Assembly: GCF_028583725.1 (NCBI RefSeq)
Contig: NZ_CP110680.1
Coordinates: 620,001-684,000, forward strand
Direction: 5' to 3'
From: Cellulomonas fimi
GTDB taxonomy: Bacteria; Actinomycetota; Actinomycetes; Actinomycetales; Cellulomonadaceae
Length of the DNA: 64,000 nucleotides
Shown here: positions 7,798-16,574 of the stretch, piece by piece
Numbering within the stretch: position 1 is the stretch's first letter
Layout of the letters: every line of letters starts with the position of its first letter
Translations under genes and position numbers: made by a program
Notes under the pieces: model-generated
Told to the model about the DNA's origin: nothing
Database searches by the model: none
What the model saw: only the letters and a program-made list of their open reading frames with translations

Positions 7798-8705
7798 CCA
7801 CCATCGCCGCGACCCCCAGCGGTCCCGTCTCCACCGAGCACAGCGACCAGCTGCGCCGTCAGCACCGCACGCGCGAGCGCGTCAAGGGCGTCGGCTTCCA
7901 CGCCCTCGTGCTCGCGATCGTCGCGGTCATCCTGTACCCCGCCGTCTGGATGCTGTCCTCGTCGTTCAAGCCGAGCAGCGACATCGTCGGCAACGTCAGC
8001 CTGGTCCCCGACGCGGCGACGTTCGCGAACTTCGCGAAGGCGCTCGACGGCATCGGTGGCGTCTCGTTCTGGACGTTCTTCACCAACTCGCTGATCCTCG
8101 CGGTCGGCTCGGTCGTCGGGATCACGCTGTCGTGCTCGGTGTCCGCCTACGCGTTCGCGCGGATCGAGTTCCCGGGCCGGAACGTGTTCTTCGCGCTCAT
8201 GATCGGCACGCTCCTGCTGCCGTTCCACGTCGTGATCATCCCGCAGTACATCGTGTTCTCCCGGCTCGACCTGGTCGACACGTTCGTCCCGCTGCTCATC
8301 GGCAAGTTCCTCGCGGCCGAGGCGTTCTTCGTGTTCCTCATGGTGCAGTTCATGCGGAACCTGCCACGCGAGCTCGACGAGGCCGCGCGCATCGACGGCG
8401 CGGGGCACGTCCGGATCTTCACGTCGATCATGCTGCCGCTCATGAAGCCCGCCCTCGTGACGAGCTCGATCTTCGCGTTCATCTGGTCGTGGAACGACTT
8501 CTTCGGTCCGCTGCTCTACCTCAAGGACCCCGACCTGGCGACGATGCCGCTCGCCCTGCGGCTCTACGTCGACCAGACCACGACGTCCGACTACGGCGCG
8601 CAGATGGCGATGGCCGTCCTCGCGCTCGTGCCCGTGCTGCTGTTCTTCCTCCTGTTCCAGCGGTACCTCGTCGAGGGCGTCGCGACGCAGGGCCTCAAGG
8701 GCTGA
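7794..8705 (+). CDS. Sugar ABC transporter permease, MalG/LplC type
   Basis: The GTG at 7794 overlaps the previous stop (GTGA) and gives 303 residues with six helices. The EAA loop reads EAARIDGAG at about 196-204, then FTSIMLPLMKP, as in MalG-type permeases, and the protein ends GVATQGLKG, a hallmark of CUT1 inner permeases. It forms a heterodimer with the preceding permease. A short hairpin (8721-8750) follows the stop. Confidence 0.9.
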   Translation: MTTIAATPSGPVSTEHSDQLRRQHRTRERVKGVGFHALVLAIVAVILYPAVWMLSSSFKPSSDIVGNVSLVPDAATFANFAKALDGIGGVSFWTFFTNSLILAVGSVVGITLSCSVSAYAFARIEFPGRNVFFALMIGTLLLPFHVVIIPQYIVFSRLDLVDTFVPLLIGKFLAAEAFFVFLMVQFMRNLPRELDEAARIDGAGHVRIFTSIMLPLMKPALVTSSIFAFIWSWNDFFGPLLYLKDPDLATMPLALRLYVDQTTTSDYGAQMAMAVLALVPVLLFFLLFQRYLVEGVATQGLKG

Positions 8706-8720
8706 TGACGCGTGCGCAGC

Positions 8721-8750
8721 GGGGCGGTCCGGCGTCGGCGGGGCCGCCCC
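8721..8750 (+). terminator. Weak hairpin after the permease genes
   Basis: GGGGCGG (8721-8727) pairs with CCGCCCC (8744-8750). The stem is short, so it may only attenuate transcription into the DUF624 gene. Confidence 0.35.
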
Positions 8751-8770
8751 GACGTGCGAGCCTTGTCGCC

Positions 8771-9418
8771 ATGACGGACACCGGCCGCCCCGAGGAGCCC
8801 CGCCCCGACGGCGAGGAGCCCGACGACGGCGGCGCGCGTCCCGACGACCGGGCGCTGCTCGGCGGCGGTCGCGTCGGCCTGTTCGGCGAGTCGCTCACCG
8901 TCGGCCTCGCCGTCTCCGTCCTGTCGCTGCCCGTCGTCACCGCGCTGCCCGCGCTCGCCGCGGGGATCGCGCACGTGCGCCGGCACGTCGGCGGTCGCCC
9001 CGACACCCTGCGCGACCTGTGGGACGACTTCCGGCTCGCGTGCCGCGGCGTGTGGCTCGTCTCCGTGGGCTCCGTCCTGCTGCTGCTCGTGCTCGCGTTC
9101 AACGTCAGCCTCGCCGGCACGGGCGCACTGCCGGGCGGGACCGGGGTGCGCGTCGTCTCGGTCGTGATCGCGGTGCTGCTGCTCGTCGCGCTGCTGCGTG
9201 CCGCCGCGGGGTGGACGCCGGGCGCGGTGTGGCGGGTCGTCCTGCGGGACGCCGGCCGTCGCACGGGCGACGACCTGTCCGGGACGTTCCTGCTGGTGCT
9301 CGCGCTCGGGCTGTGCGGGGTGATCGTCTGGATGCTGCCTCCGCTCGTCGTCATCGTCCCCGGGCTGCTGGCCCTCGCGACGGTCGCGGTCGAGCACCGC
9401 GCGACCGTCCGCTCCTGA
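8771..9418 (+). CDS. DUF624 (YesL-like) membrane protein
   Basis: A 215-residue protein with an acidic, charged N-terminus of about 30 residues and four to five hydrophobic helices. The first helix block contains LSLPVVTALPALAAGI, the SLPVVTxxPA signature of DUF624/YesL proteins. These membrane proteins accompany CUT1 sugar transporters and pectin genes (yesL in Bacillus lies with the rhamnogalacturonan genes); their biochemical role is unknown. The ATG at 8771 was chosen because the frame upstream of it is an antisense-style extension inside the permease. It lies 65 bases after the permease and is probably part of the same transport unit. Confidence 0.75.
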   Translation: MTDTGRPEEPRPDGEEPDDGGARPDDRALLGGGRVGLFGESLTVGLAVSVLSLPVVTALPALAAGIAHVRRHVGGRPDTLRDLWDDFRLACRGVWLVSVGSVLLLLVLAFNVSLAGTGALPGGTGVRVVSVVIAVLLLVALLRAAAGWTPGAVWRVVLRDAGRRTGDDLSGTFLLVLALGLCGVIVWMLPPLVVIVPGLLALATVAVEHRATVRS

Positions 9419-9463
9419 CGGGCCCACCGGGCCCGCCGGGACGCGGCCGCGCGGTGCGGGCGG

Positions 9464-9922
9464 TCAGCAGTCGCAGACGGGGCTCGACACCGGCGCCGTG
9501 AGCGGGTCGGACGGGCGCCGGGCGGTGCCGGCGTCGGTCGCGACGGGCAGCCCCTCGCGCGCCCAGTACTCGATGCCGCCGATCATCTCGCGCACCCGGT
9601 AGCCCAGCAGCGACAGCTCGAGCGCCGCGCGCGTGGCGCCGTCGCAGCCCGGGCCCCAGCAGTACGTCACGACGGGCACGTCGGGGTCGAGCACGTCGGC
9701 GGCCCGCTCGCGCATCTCCGCGAGCGGCAGGTGGATCGCGCCCGGGATGCGGCCCTGCGCCCAGCCGGCGTCGCCGCGGCTGTCGACGAGCACGAAGCCC
9801 GGCTCGCCGGTCTCGAGGGCGGCGTGCAGGTCGGAGGCGTCGATCGCCCACCGGAGGCGCGCCGCGAAGTGCTCCGCCGCGGCGCGGGTGTCGTGCGAGG
9901 TCAGGTCGAGGTTCGTCGTCAT
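9464..9922 (-). CDS. Rhodanese-like domain protein
   Basis: A 152-residue single-domain rhodanese. The substrate aspartate region LVDSRGDAGWAQGRIPGAIHLP (about 45-66) and the active loop CDGATR (93-98, the C-x4-R pattern) are intact, so sulfurtransferase activity is plausible. Two more cysteines at 88 and near the C-terminus (SSPVCDC) are unusual and could form a disulfide or persulfide relay. It diverges from the GlxA-type regulator with 83 bases between, a frequent arrangement in which the AraC-type protein controls the rhodanese. Confidence 0.85.
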   Translation of the reverse strand: MTTNLDLTSHDTRAAAEHFAARLRWAIDASDLHAALETGEPGFVLVDSRGDAGWAQGRIPGAIHLPLAEMRERAADVLDPDVPVVTYCWGPGCDGATRAALELSLLGYRVREMIGGIEYWAREGLPVATDAGTARRPSDPLTAPVSSPVCDC

Positions 9923-10005
9923 GCGGACGAGTGTCGTGAGCCCGCCGGTGGTCCGGCCACTGGCAGGGATGCCGCCGTTCGGGCAACGTCTGCCAACATC
10001 GCCGC

Positions 10006-10956
10006 ATGCTGCACGACGTCGTCGCGCTCGTCGGGCCGGAGGTCGCGGCCTTCGAGCTCGGGGTGCTGTCCGAGGTGTTCGGTCTCGACCGGACGTGGGA
10101 GGGCCTGCCCGGCTACGACTTCGCGGTCGCGTCCGCGACGGCGGGCCTCGTCCCGACGACGTCGGGGTACGCGGTGCAGGTCGACCACGGCCTCGACCGG
10201 CTCGACCGCGCGGACCTGGTCGCCGTCCCCGCGTGGACGTCGGCCGCCGTCGCCCCGCCGCCCGAGGTCGTCGACGCGCTCCACCGGGCGGTGGACCGCG
10301 GCGCCCGGGTGCTGTCGATCTGCTCGGGCGCGTTCCTGCTCGCGGCGGCGGGCCTGCTCGACGGGCGACGGGCCGCGACGCACTGGAGGTACGCGCCGCT
10401 GCTCGCGGAGCGGTACCCGTCCGTCGACGTCGACCCCGACGTGCTCTACGTCGACGCGGGCAGCGTCGTGACCAGCGCCGGGACCGCCGCCGCGATCGAC
10501 GCGTGCCTGCACCTCGTCCGGCTCGAGCACGGCGCGACCGTGGCCAACGCGATCGCGCGCCGCATGGTCGTCGCGACCCACCGCCACGGCGGGCAGGCGC
10601 AGTTCATCGAGCCGCCGTCCGCCGCCGTCCGGGCCGACGACCTGGCGGACGTGCTCGAGTGGGCGCGCCGGCACCTGCACGAGGACCTGCCCGTGCGGCG
10701 GCTCGCCGCGCAGGCGCTCATGTCCGAGCGGACGTTCGTGCGGCGGTTCCGCGAGAGCACGGGCGCGACGCCGCACCGCTGGCTCCTGGAGCAGCGGCTC
10801 GCGCTCGCGGAGGAGCTGCTGGAGTCGACCGACCTGCCCGTGGGGCTGGTCGCCGAGCGCTCGGGGATCGGCAGCGCTGACACGCTGCGCCACCACTTCG
10901 CCCGGCGTCGCCGGCTCAGCCCGCAGGCGTACCGGGTGTCGTTCCGCGGGCGCTGA
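10006..10956 (+). CDS. GlxA-family transcriptional regulator (DJ-1/PfpI plus AraC)
   Basis: The 316-residue protein joins an N-terminal class I glutamine-amidotransferase-like (DJ-1/PfpI) domain (about 1-190, nucleophile-like Cys106 in SICSGAF) to a C-terminal AraC helix-turn-helix pair (about 212-316, with RRLAAQALMSERTFVRRF and VAERSGIGSADTLRHHF). The N-terminal fold senses a small molecule; family members control amino acid, choline or sulfur genes. The shared intergenic space with the rhodanese gene has TGGCAG / CTGCCA half-sites that could be its binding site. The gene ends three bases before the convergent TetR gene stop. Confidence 0.88.
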   Translation: MLHDVVALVGPEVAAFELGVLSEVFGLDRTWEGLPGYDFAVASATAGLVPTTSGYAVQVDHGLDRLDRADLVAVPAWTSAAVAPPPEVVDALHRAVDRGARVLSICSGAFLLAAAGLLDGRRAATHWRYAPLLAERYPSVDVDPDVLYVDAGSVVTSAGTAAAIDACLHLVRLEHGATVANAIARRMVVATHRHGGQAQFIEPPSAAVRADDLADVLEWARRHLHEDLPVRRLAAQALMSERTFVRRFRESTGATPHRWLLEQRLALAEELLESTDLPVGLVAERSGIGSADTLRHHFARRRRLSPQAYRVSFRGR

Positions 10957-10959
10957 GGG

Positions 10960-11577
10960 TCAGCGTGGCGCCGTGGGCGCGTCGGCCGGGAGGTCCAGGT
11001 ACGGGCCGAGCAGCCGGCGCAGCGCGGCCAGGATCGCCGCACGCTCCTCGTCGGTGCTCGCGCGCCGGCGGGTGCGCGCCTCCTGCGTGCTGCTGAGCAC
11101 GACCGCGTCGACCATGTCGGCCGTGACGTCCGGGTCGGGCTCGCCGAGGTCCCGCAGCGCGTCGCGCAGCGGCCCCTGCAGGGAGCGGTGGAAGTCCTGC
11201 AGGGGACCGTGCAGCACGGCGGGGTCGACGACCGCTCCGAGCGCCCGCGCGACGCGCTGCTCGGACCCCGTGAAGAAGTCGACGTTGCTCTCGACGTAGG
11301 CCCACACCTTCGCGCCCGGCGACGACGCGTCGGCGATCGCGGTGCTGATCCGCTCCGTCCACGCGGGGAAGATGTCCGCGACGACGGCCTCCAGCAGACC
11401 GTCGCGTGAGCGCACGTACTCGTACACGCTCGACCGGGCGAGACCCGCCCGGGCACCGACCTCCGCGAGCGACGGGGCCTGGCCGGTCTCCGCCAGGAGG
11501 TCACGTGCCGCATTGAGCAGCGCGCGCCGCTGCTGCTCGCGGTGCTCGGCGACGGTCGCCGCCTTGATGCGCGGCAC
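10960..11577 (-). CDS. TetR-family repressor of the FtsX-type ABC transporter
   Basis: About 205 residues. The N-terminal DNA-binding domain has SLAEVGARAGLARSSVYEYV, a typical TetR helix-turn-helix; the rest is an alpha-helical ligand domain. I take the GTG at 11577, since a GGGAGG ribosome site lies five bases before it; the GTG at 11583 would overlap that site. It is last in an operon after the FtsX permease and the ATPase (18 bases after the ATPase stop), so it most likely controls its own transporter from the operon promoter near 13.44 kb, where a CGACA-ATG-TGTCG palindrome occurs. Confidence 0.85.
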   Translation of the reverse strand: MPRIKAATVAEHREQQRRALLNAARDLLAETGQAPSLAEVGARAGLARSSVYEYVRSRDGLLEAVVADIFPAWTERISTAIADASSPGAKVWAYVESNVDFFTGSEQRVARALGAVVDPAVLHGPLQDFHRSLQGPLRDALRDLGEPDPDVTADMVDAVVLSSTQEARTRRRASTDEERAAILAALRRLLGPYLDLPADAPTAPR

Positions 11578-11595
11578 GTGCACCTCCCGGACGGG

Positions 11596-12294
11596 TCAGA
11601 GGGACGCGCTCGTGAGCTGCCCGTCCGTCATCTGCAGGACCCGGTCGCAGTGGTGGAGCACGTCGTGGTCGTGCGTCACCATAACCGTCGCGACGCCGTG
11701 GTCGTGCGCCTCGCGCGCGAGCAGCGCGACGATCTCCTGGCTGCGGTGACGGTCCAGCGCCGCGGTCGGCTCGTCGACGAGCAGCAGGCGCGGCCGCGTG
11801 ACGAGGGCCCGCGCGATGCCGACACGCTGCCGCTCGCCGCCCGAGAGCTTGTCGGGCCGCCGGTCGGCGCGGTGCGTCATGCCGACCTCCTCGAGCAGCC
11901 GCGCCGGGTCGCGCGGGTCGGCGACGCGGCCGAGGTGCAGCGGGAGCCGCAGCTGGTCGATCGCGGTGAGCGCGGGGACGAGGTTGCCGCTCTGGAACAC
12001 GAAGCCGATGTGCGTGCGGCGCAGCTCGGCGAGCCGGCGGGACGAGACCGACGTCAGGTCGGTGCCGCCGACGCTCACCTGGCCCGAGGTCGGGCGGATC
12101 AGGCCGCCCGCGACGGCGAGCAGGCTCGACTTGCCGGAGCCTGAGGGCCCGACGACCGCGAGCAGCTCGCCGGGCTCGACGTCGAGGCTGACCGCGTCGA
12201 GGGCGGTGACGGTGCTCTCGCCGTCGCCGTACGTGAGGGAGACGTCCGCGAGGTGCAGACCCTGACGCGTCGTGGTGGGTGTCGTGCTGGTCAT
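11596..12294 (-). CDS. ABC transporter ATP-binding protein, LolD/MacB type
   Basis: A 232-residue ATPase with all functional motifs: Walker A GPSGSGKS (49-56), Q-loop near 101, signature LSGGERQ (150-156), Walker B LLLVDEP (170-176) and H-loop His208. The sequence class is that of MacB/LolD/FtsE ATPases, which work with FtsX-type permeases in mechanotransmission or export rather than solute import. Its ATG overlaps the permease stop (ATGA), showing coupling. Confidence 0.92.
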   Translation of the reverse strand: MTSTTPTTTRQGLHLADVSLTYGDGESTVTALDAVSLDVEPGELLAVVGPSGSGKSSLLAVAGGLIRPTSGQVSVGGTDLTSVSSRRLAELRRTHIGFVFQSGNLVPALTAIDQLRLPLHLGRVADPRDPARLLEEVGMTHRADRRPDKLSGGERQRVGIARALVTRPRLLLVDEPTAALDRHRSQEIVALLAREAHDHGVATVMVTHDHDVLHHCDRVLQMTDGQLTSASL

Positions 12295-13415
12295 CGGTGG
12301 GCTCCCAGTGCCGTGAGGGGGTCGACGCGGACGACGCGGACGACGGCGGCGGCGGCGCCGATCATGCCGAGCATGACGAGCAGGGCGGTCGCGACGACGA
12401 TGGGACCGGCCTCCAGCGCGAACGGCATCGCGGACGCCGACAGGCTCGCGCCGAGCAGCAGGCCGATGCCGACGCCGAGCCCGGCCGAGGCGACCAGGAG
12501 CACCGCGGACTGCGTGAGGCTGTCGCGCAGCAGGTACCGCGTGCTCGCCCCCATCGCCCGGAGCACCGCGAGCTCCTGCCGGCGCTGGATCGTCACGACC
12601 GTGAAGAACGCGCCGACGACGAGCGCGGAGATCGCGTACAGGAACCACTGGATCATCTCGAGCGTCATCATCTCGGCGGTGTAGCCGGGGGAGGCGTCGA
12701 AGGAGTCGGTGAGCGTGGTCGGGAGCGTGCCCGCGACGGCGTCGCCGTCGCCGGGCGTCGTGCCGTCGGCGTGCTGCAGGGCGATCGCGGTGACCTCCTG
12801 GTACGCGTGGTCGGGCGCCGGCTCGCCGGGGCGGACGCCCGCGCGGACCTCCTGCCACGTGCGCAGGTCGACGTAGCCGACGTCGACGTGGCCGAACGTG
12901 TGCTGGCCGTCGACGAAGCCGACGACCTCGAGCTCGGTGCCGAGCTGGTCGACCGTGAGCACGTCGCCGACCGCGACGCCCTCGTCCTGGAGCGTGCCGG
13001 TGAGGACGACCTGGCCCTCGCCGGCCAGCGCGTCGCCGGCCGCCGGCGTGGGGTTGAGCCACGCGTCGCGGTCGACGCCGAACAGCGCGAGGTCGATGTC
13101 CACGCCGGCGTCGCTGCGCGTGTTGACGAGCGTGTTGCCGAACGGGGTCGCGGCGTCCACGCCGGGCTCTTGCGCCCACGCGTCGGCCGCGTCGACGTCG
13201 ACGACCGACCGGGAGAACGCGGCGGTCTCGTCGACGCCCTCCTCGAACGCGAACGACGACACCGGCAGCTTCTTCAGCCCGGAGACGCCGTCGTTGAGCA
13301 GGCCCACCGAGAGGCCCGACAGCAGCACCATGAGGACGCCGATGAGGGCCACGACCGACCCCATCAACGCGAACCGTGCGCGCCCGTAGGTGAGCTCACG
13401 CCATGCCAGGAACAC
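12291..13415 (-). CDS. FtsX-type ABC transporter permease
   Basis: A 374-residue protein with one N-terminal helix (about 15-38), a large extracytoplasmic MacB-PCD-like domain (about 45-250) and three C-terminal helices, the standard FtsX layout. The block RRQELAVLRAMGAS before the last helices is the family signature. The GTG start at 13413-13415 has an ideal AAGGAGGA site; the longer upstream frame is rejected. First gene of the permease-ATPase-TetR operon. The exported substrate (peptide, lipid, antibiotic) is unknown. Confidence 0.9.
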   Translation of the reverse strand: MFLAWRELTYGRARFALMGSVVALIGVLMVLLSGLSVGLLNDGVSGLKKLPVSSFAFEEGVDETAAFSRSVVDVDAADAWAQEPGVDAATPFGNTLVNTRSDAGVDIDLALFGVDRDAWLNPTPAAGDALAGEGQVVLTGTLQDEGVAVGDVLTVDQLGTELEVVGFVDGQHTFGHVDVGYVDLRTWQEVRAGVRPGEPAPDHAYQEVTAIALQHADGTTPGDGDAVAGTLPTTLTDSFDASPGYTAEMMTLEMIQWFLYAISALVVGAFFTVVTIQRRQELAVLRAMGASTRYLLRDSLTQSAVLLVASAGLGVGIGLLLGASLSASAMPFALEAGPIVVATALLVMLGMIGAAAAVVRVVRVDPLTALGAHR

Positions 13416-13434
13416 GACCGGTCCTCCTTCTTGC

Positions 13435-13447
13435 CGACAATGTGTCG
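13435..13447. promoter_or_regulatory. Candidate TetR operator
   Basis: CGACA-ATG-TGTCG is a short perfect palindrome 20 bases upstream of the FtsX permease start, next to a TATCTT that could be the minus-strand -10 box. It is the best candidate for autoregulation by the operon's TetR protein. Confidence 0.5.
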
Positions 13448-13498
13448 ATAAGATAGGCACGCATCGGTCCCGGATCCAAACGTGCGGGTGGACGCGGT

Positions 13499-14572
13499 TC
13501 AGGGGCAGTCGCGCAGGATCCCGTCGACCACGCGCGCGCGATCCGTGCCGCGACCGATCGCCTCGGCGCGGGCGTCGAGGCGCCGCCGGAGGTCGGGCGT
13601 CAGTGACGCGCACCGCCCGGCGACGCAGCGCCGCAGCGCCTGGAGCGACCAGTACTCGTTGAACGGCTTGCGGTCGGACAGCGCCTGCTCGGCCACGCGC
13701 ACGACGGCGGTCGGGTCGGGACGCGCGTAGAGCGCGCAGGCCGCGACGAGGCGCAGCCCGAGGTCGGTCGAGCCGAGCAGCGGCGTCACGTCGACGGTCG
13801 AGGCGCTCGCGACGCGGACGATCTCGCGCGCGAGGTCCTCCATCGCCCGGGTGCGGTCGGCGCCGCGCGGCATCGTCCAGCGCACCGTCTTGTAGCGCTC
13901 CGCCAGGTCACGCAGGTCGTCGGGCAACCCGTGCTCGCCCGGGTCAGGGCCCGCGGCGGGCGGTGTGTGCCGTGCCGCCGCGTCGTCGGCCGACGGGGTG
14001 AGCGGGAGGTCGAACGCGACGTCGGGCGTGCCGGTGCCGGGGACGGGGACGGTCGGCGGGGTGTCGGCCGCCGGACGGGTGCCGACGCGCCGCTCGAGGG
14101 CGGCGATGCGGGCCTCGGCGTCCTCGAGCCCGTCGCGCGCCGCGGCGAGCCCCTCCATGACCTCGGTGCTGTTGTACGTGGCGTCGTCCGCCTGGTGCTT
14201 CGCCTGCTCGGCGGTGCCCTTGGTCTGACGGACCGCGCGCCGCAGGTTCGAGACGACCTCGTTGTCGCCGATCCGCAAGCGCGGGAACCGCCCGTCGACC
14301 GCGGTCATCGTGAGGAAGACGGCGACCAGGAGCAGTGCGGCCGCGCCCACGCCGTTGTCCGTCCGGAAGACCGCGACGGCGCCGACGACGCCCGCGACCG
14401 CGGCGAGCGCACCGGCGCCCCAGCGGGCGACGACGGGGATGTCGCCCGGGAGGTCCTCCTCGTCGATCGGTGGCGGTTCGTCGTCCTCGCGCGCGGCGTG
14501 CTCGGCGCGGACGGCCGAGGGGGGCACGACGGTCGCGCGTGGGTCCGCGGGTCGCCGGACGGGTCCTGGCAT
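13499..14572 (-). CDS. Membrane protein with coiled-coil segment, unknown function
   Basis: 357 residues, not matched to a known family. From the N-terminus: a charged, proline-rich segment (1-45), two adjacent hydrophobic helices (about 48-90), a probable coiled coil (about 105-150, with QTKGTAEQAKHQADDATYNS and an acidic heptad-like stretch), a proline/threonine-rich linker, and a C-terminal helical domain (about 210-357) with ALYARPDPTAVVRVAEQAL and two cysteines in RRCVAGRC. The ATG at 14572 has a GGGAGG site seven bases upstream. It looks like a cytoplasmic helical-repeat domain tethered to the membrane; monocistronic behind the AbfA terminator. Confidence 0.6.
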   Translation of the reverse strand: MPGPVRRPADPRATVVPPSAVRAEHAAREDDEPPPIDEEDLPGDIPVVARWGAGALAAVAGVVGAVAVFRTDNGVGAAALLLVAVFLTMTAVDGRFPRLRIGDNEVVSNLRRAVRQTKGTAEQAKHQADDATYNSTEVMEGLAAARDGLEDAEARIAALERRVGTRPAADTPPTVPVPGTGTPDVAFDLPLTPSADDAAARHTPPAAGPDPGEHGLPDDLRDLAERYKTVRWTMPRGADRTRAMEDLAREIVRVASASTVDVTPLLGSTDLGLRLVAACALYARPDPTAVVRVAEQALSDRKPFNEYWSLQALRRCVAGRCASLTPDLRRRLDARAEAIGRGTDRARVVDGILRDCP

Positions 14573-14691
14573 CTCGCGCACCTCCCGCGCGTCCGCTCGT
14601 CGACGAGCCTTCGCACCGATGCTCCCGCTCCCTCCGCCCACGCGCACGCGGCGGGAAGGGAGCGACCGCGGGAGGGTGCGCCCGTGGAGTG

Positions 14692-14739
14692 ACGAGGCCC
14701 CGGGACGGCGACACGGAGATCGCGGTCCCGGGGCCTCGT
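14692..14739 (-). terminator. Terminator of the arabinofuranosidase gene
   Basis: Perfect 15-base arms (14692-14706 and 14725-14739) with an 18-base loop lie 41 bases downstream of the GH51 stop. Confidence 0.7.
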
Positions 14740-14779
14740 GCTCGGCCGGCGGGGCGGGCCGGCTCGCCCGCCCGGAGGG

Positions 14780-16303
14780 TCAGAGGCGGGTCAGGGTCGC
14801 CGGCAGCGCGAGCCAGGACTCGGGCGCGAGGGTCACGACCGTGCGGCCGGTCTCGGCGGACGTGACGGGCGCGTCGATCTCGGTCACGTGCTCGGCGATG
14901 ATCCGGGCGGCGTGCTCGGGGCCCTCGACGGCGGCCTCGTGGTCGGCCGTGACCTGCACGCCGCGGTCCAGCGTGAGGCTCGCGCCGGGGTGCGAGAGCT
15001 CGACCTCGACGGGCTCGGCGGACCGGTTGACCAGGAACACGGCGCCCTCGGTGCCGTCGAGCGTCGCGGCGGCGGTGACGACGGGGACGTCGCCGTGCTG
15101 CGCGGTGGTGACGGTCGGGGCGGTGACGCGCAGGTCGAGCGCGGTGCCGCGGGCCAGGCGGGCGGTGGTCGCGAACGGGGCGAACGTCGGCTGGCGCCAG
15201 GCGGGGCCGTCGGGCTCGGTCATGATCGGCGCGATGACGTTGACGAGCTGCGCGAGGCACGCGACGGGCACGCGGTCGGCGTGGTTGAGGAGCGTGACGA
15301 GCAGGTCGCCGACGACCACGGCGTCGAGCGCGGAGTAGACGTCCTCGATGATGCGCGGGGCGTCCTTCTGCAGGGGCAGGTTCTTCTCGCCGACGAAGCG
15401 CGACTGCAGGTACCAGACGTTCCACTCGTCGAACGAGATGGTGATCCGCTTGTCGGACCGGCGGCGCGCACCGACGGCGTCGGCGGACGCGACGACGCGG
15501 CGGATGAAGCGGTCCATCGCGGTGCCCGAGCCGAGGAACGACGCGCGGTCGCCGTCGAGCTCCTCGTAGTAGGCGTGCATCGAGATGTGGTCGACGACGT
15601 CCCAGGTGTGCTCGAGGACGATCCGCTCCCACTCGCCGAACGTGTCCATCTGCATGGACGACGAGCCGCACGCGACGAGCTCGATGCTCGGGTCGACGAG
15701 CTTCATGGCCTTGCCGGCCTCGGCGGCGAGCTTGCCGTACTCGTCGGCGGTCTTGTGGCCGATCTGCCACGGGCCGTCCATCTCGTTGCCGAGGCACCAC
15801 AGGCGCACGCCGTAGGGCTTCTCGCGGCCGTTGGCGATGCGCAGGTCGGCCCAGCGGGAGCCGGCCTCGCCGTTGCAGTACTCGACGAGCGCGGCGGCGG
15901 CGGCGACGCCGCGGGTGCCGAGGTTGACGGCCATCATCGGCTCGATGCCCTCGCGCTCGGCCCACTGGAGGAACTCGTCGGTGCCGATGGTGTTGGGCTC
16001 GATGGTCCGCCAGGCGAGGTCGATGAAGGGCTTGCGCTCCTCGACGGGGCCGACGCCGTCCTCCCAGTCGTAGTTGGAGACGAAGTTGCCGCCGGGGTAG
16101 CGGGCCATGGTGACCCCGAGCTCGTGCGTGAGGTCGGCGACGTCGCGACGGAAGCCGTGCTCGTCAGCGGTGGTGTGGCCGGGCTCGTAGATGCCGGTGT
16201 AGACGGCGCGACCGAGGTGCTCGACGAAGGAGCCGAAGAGGCGGCGGTCGATCGGCCCGACGCGGAAGTCGGGGTGGAGCAGGACGGTGGCGCGCAGGGA
16301 CAT
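14780..16303 (-). CDS. abfA: Alpha-L-arabinofuranosidase, GH51
   Basis: A complete 507-residue GH51 enzyme. The acid/base Glu174 lies in LWCLGNEMDGPWQIGHKT and the nucleophile Glu293 in SFDEWNVWY; the TIM barrel is followed by the usual C-terminal beta-sandwich. There is no signal peptide, so it acts in the cytoplasm on imported arabino-oligosaccharides, releasing terminal L-arabinose. That suits the arabinan side chains of rhamnogalacturonan I. It diverges from the Gfo/DUF6807/cupin operon. A TGCAACGTTGTA palindrome 45 bases upstream is a likely LacI-type operator. Confidence 0.93.
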   Translation of the reverse strand: MSLRATVLLHPDFRVGPIDRRLFGSFVEHLGRAVYTGIYEPGHTTADEHGFRRDVADLTHELGVTMARYPGGNFVSNYDWEDGVGPVEERKPFIDLAWRTIEPNTIGTDEFLQWAEREGIEPMMAVNLGTRGVAAAAALVEYCNGEAGSRWADLRIANGREKPYGVRLWCLGNEMDGPWQIGHKTADEYGKLAAEAGKAMKLVDPSIELVACGSSSMQMDTFGEWERIVLEHTWDVVDHISMHAYYEELDGDRASFLGSGTAMDRFIRRVVASADAVGARRRSDKRITISFDEWNVWYLQSRFVGEKNLPLQKDAPRIIEDVYSALDAVVVGDLLVTLLNHADRVPVACLAQLVNVIAPIMTEPDGPAWRQPTFAPFATTARLARGTALDLRVTAPTVTTAQHGDVPVVTAAATLDGTEGAVFLVNRSAEPVEVELSHPGASLTLDRGVQVTADHEAAVEGPEHAARIIAEHVTEIDAPVTSAETGRTVVTLAPESWLALPATLTRL

Positions 16304-16348
16304 CGGGCTCTCCTGGTGTGGTGCCCGACGGCGGCGTCAGGCAGTTCG

Positions 16349-16360
16349 TGCAACGTTGTA
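16349..16360. promoter_or_regulatory. LacI-type operator before abfA
   Basis: TGCAACGTTGTA is a near-perfect palindrome with central CG, 45 bases upstream of the abfA start. It differs from the three other operator classes in the window, so its repressor may lie elsewhere. Confidence 0.5.
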
Positions 16361-16417
16361 GAAGCGAGCCTAACCCGCGCCGGGCGCGTGGAGGAAGTCC
16401 CCTCCGGCGACCGGGAC

Positions 16418-16510
16418 GGATCGATTCGACGATCGTCGCAGAACCGTGGCGCGGATCGACTCGACCATCGTCCCAGGCGCTGGCGCGGATCGATTCGACG
16501 ATCGGCCCAG
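16418..16510. repeat. Triple operator-like repeat (three 24-base copies)
   Basis: Copies at 16418-16441, 16453-16476 and 16487-16510 share GGATCGAYTCGACSATCG, spaced 35 and 34 bases. Each contains GATCG...CGATC arms. The array lies in the middle of the divergent space between abfA and the Gfo operon and so resembles a cooperative regulator-binding array. Confidence 0.7.
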
Positions 16511-16553
16511 GCCCCTGGCGCCCGCTCGCGTGCCGACCTAGGCTAGGTGTCAC

Positions 16554-16567
16554 GGAACGCGCTTTCC
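16554..16567. promoter_or_regulatory. GGAAAGCGCTTTCC-type operator, site 2
   Basis: GGAACGCGCTTTCC lies 41 bases before the Gfo operon start, just downstream of TAGGCT/TAGGTG stretches that could serve as -10 boxes. Confidence 0.6.
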
Positions 16568-16574
16568 CGACACC

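Noticed and set aside
12294..13179. Upstream extension of the ATP-binding protein
   Set aside because: The extension reads the permease gene in a wrong frame; ATG 12294 with the ATGA overlap is the natural start.
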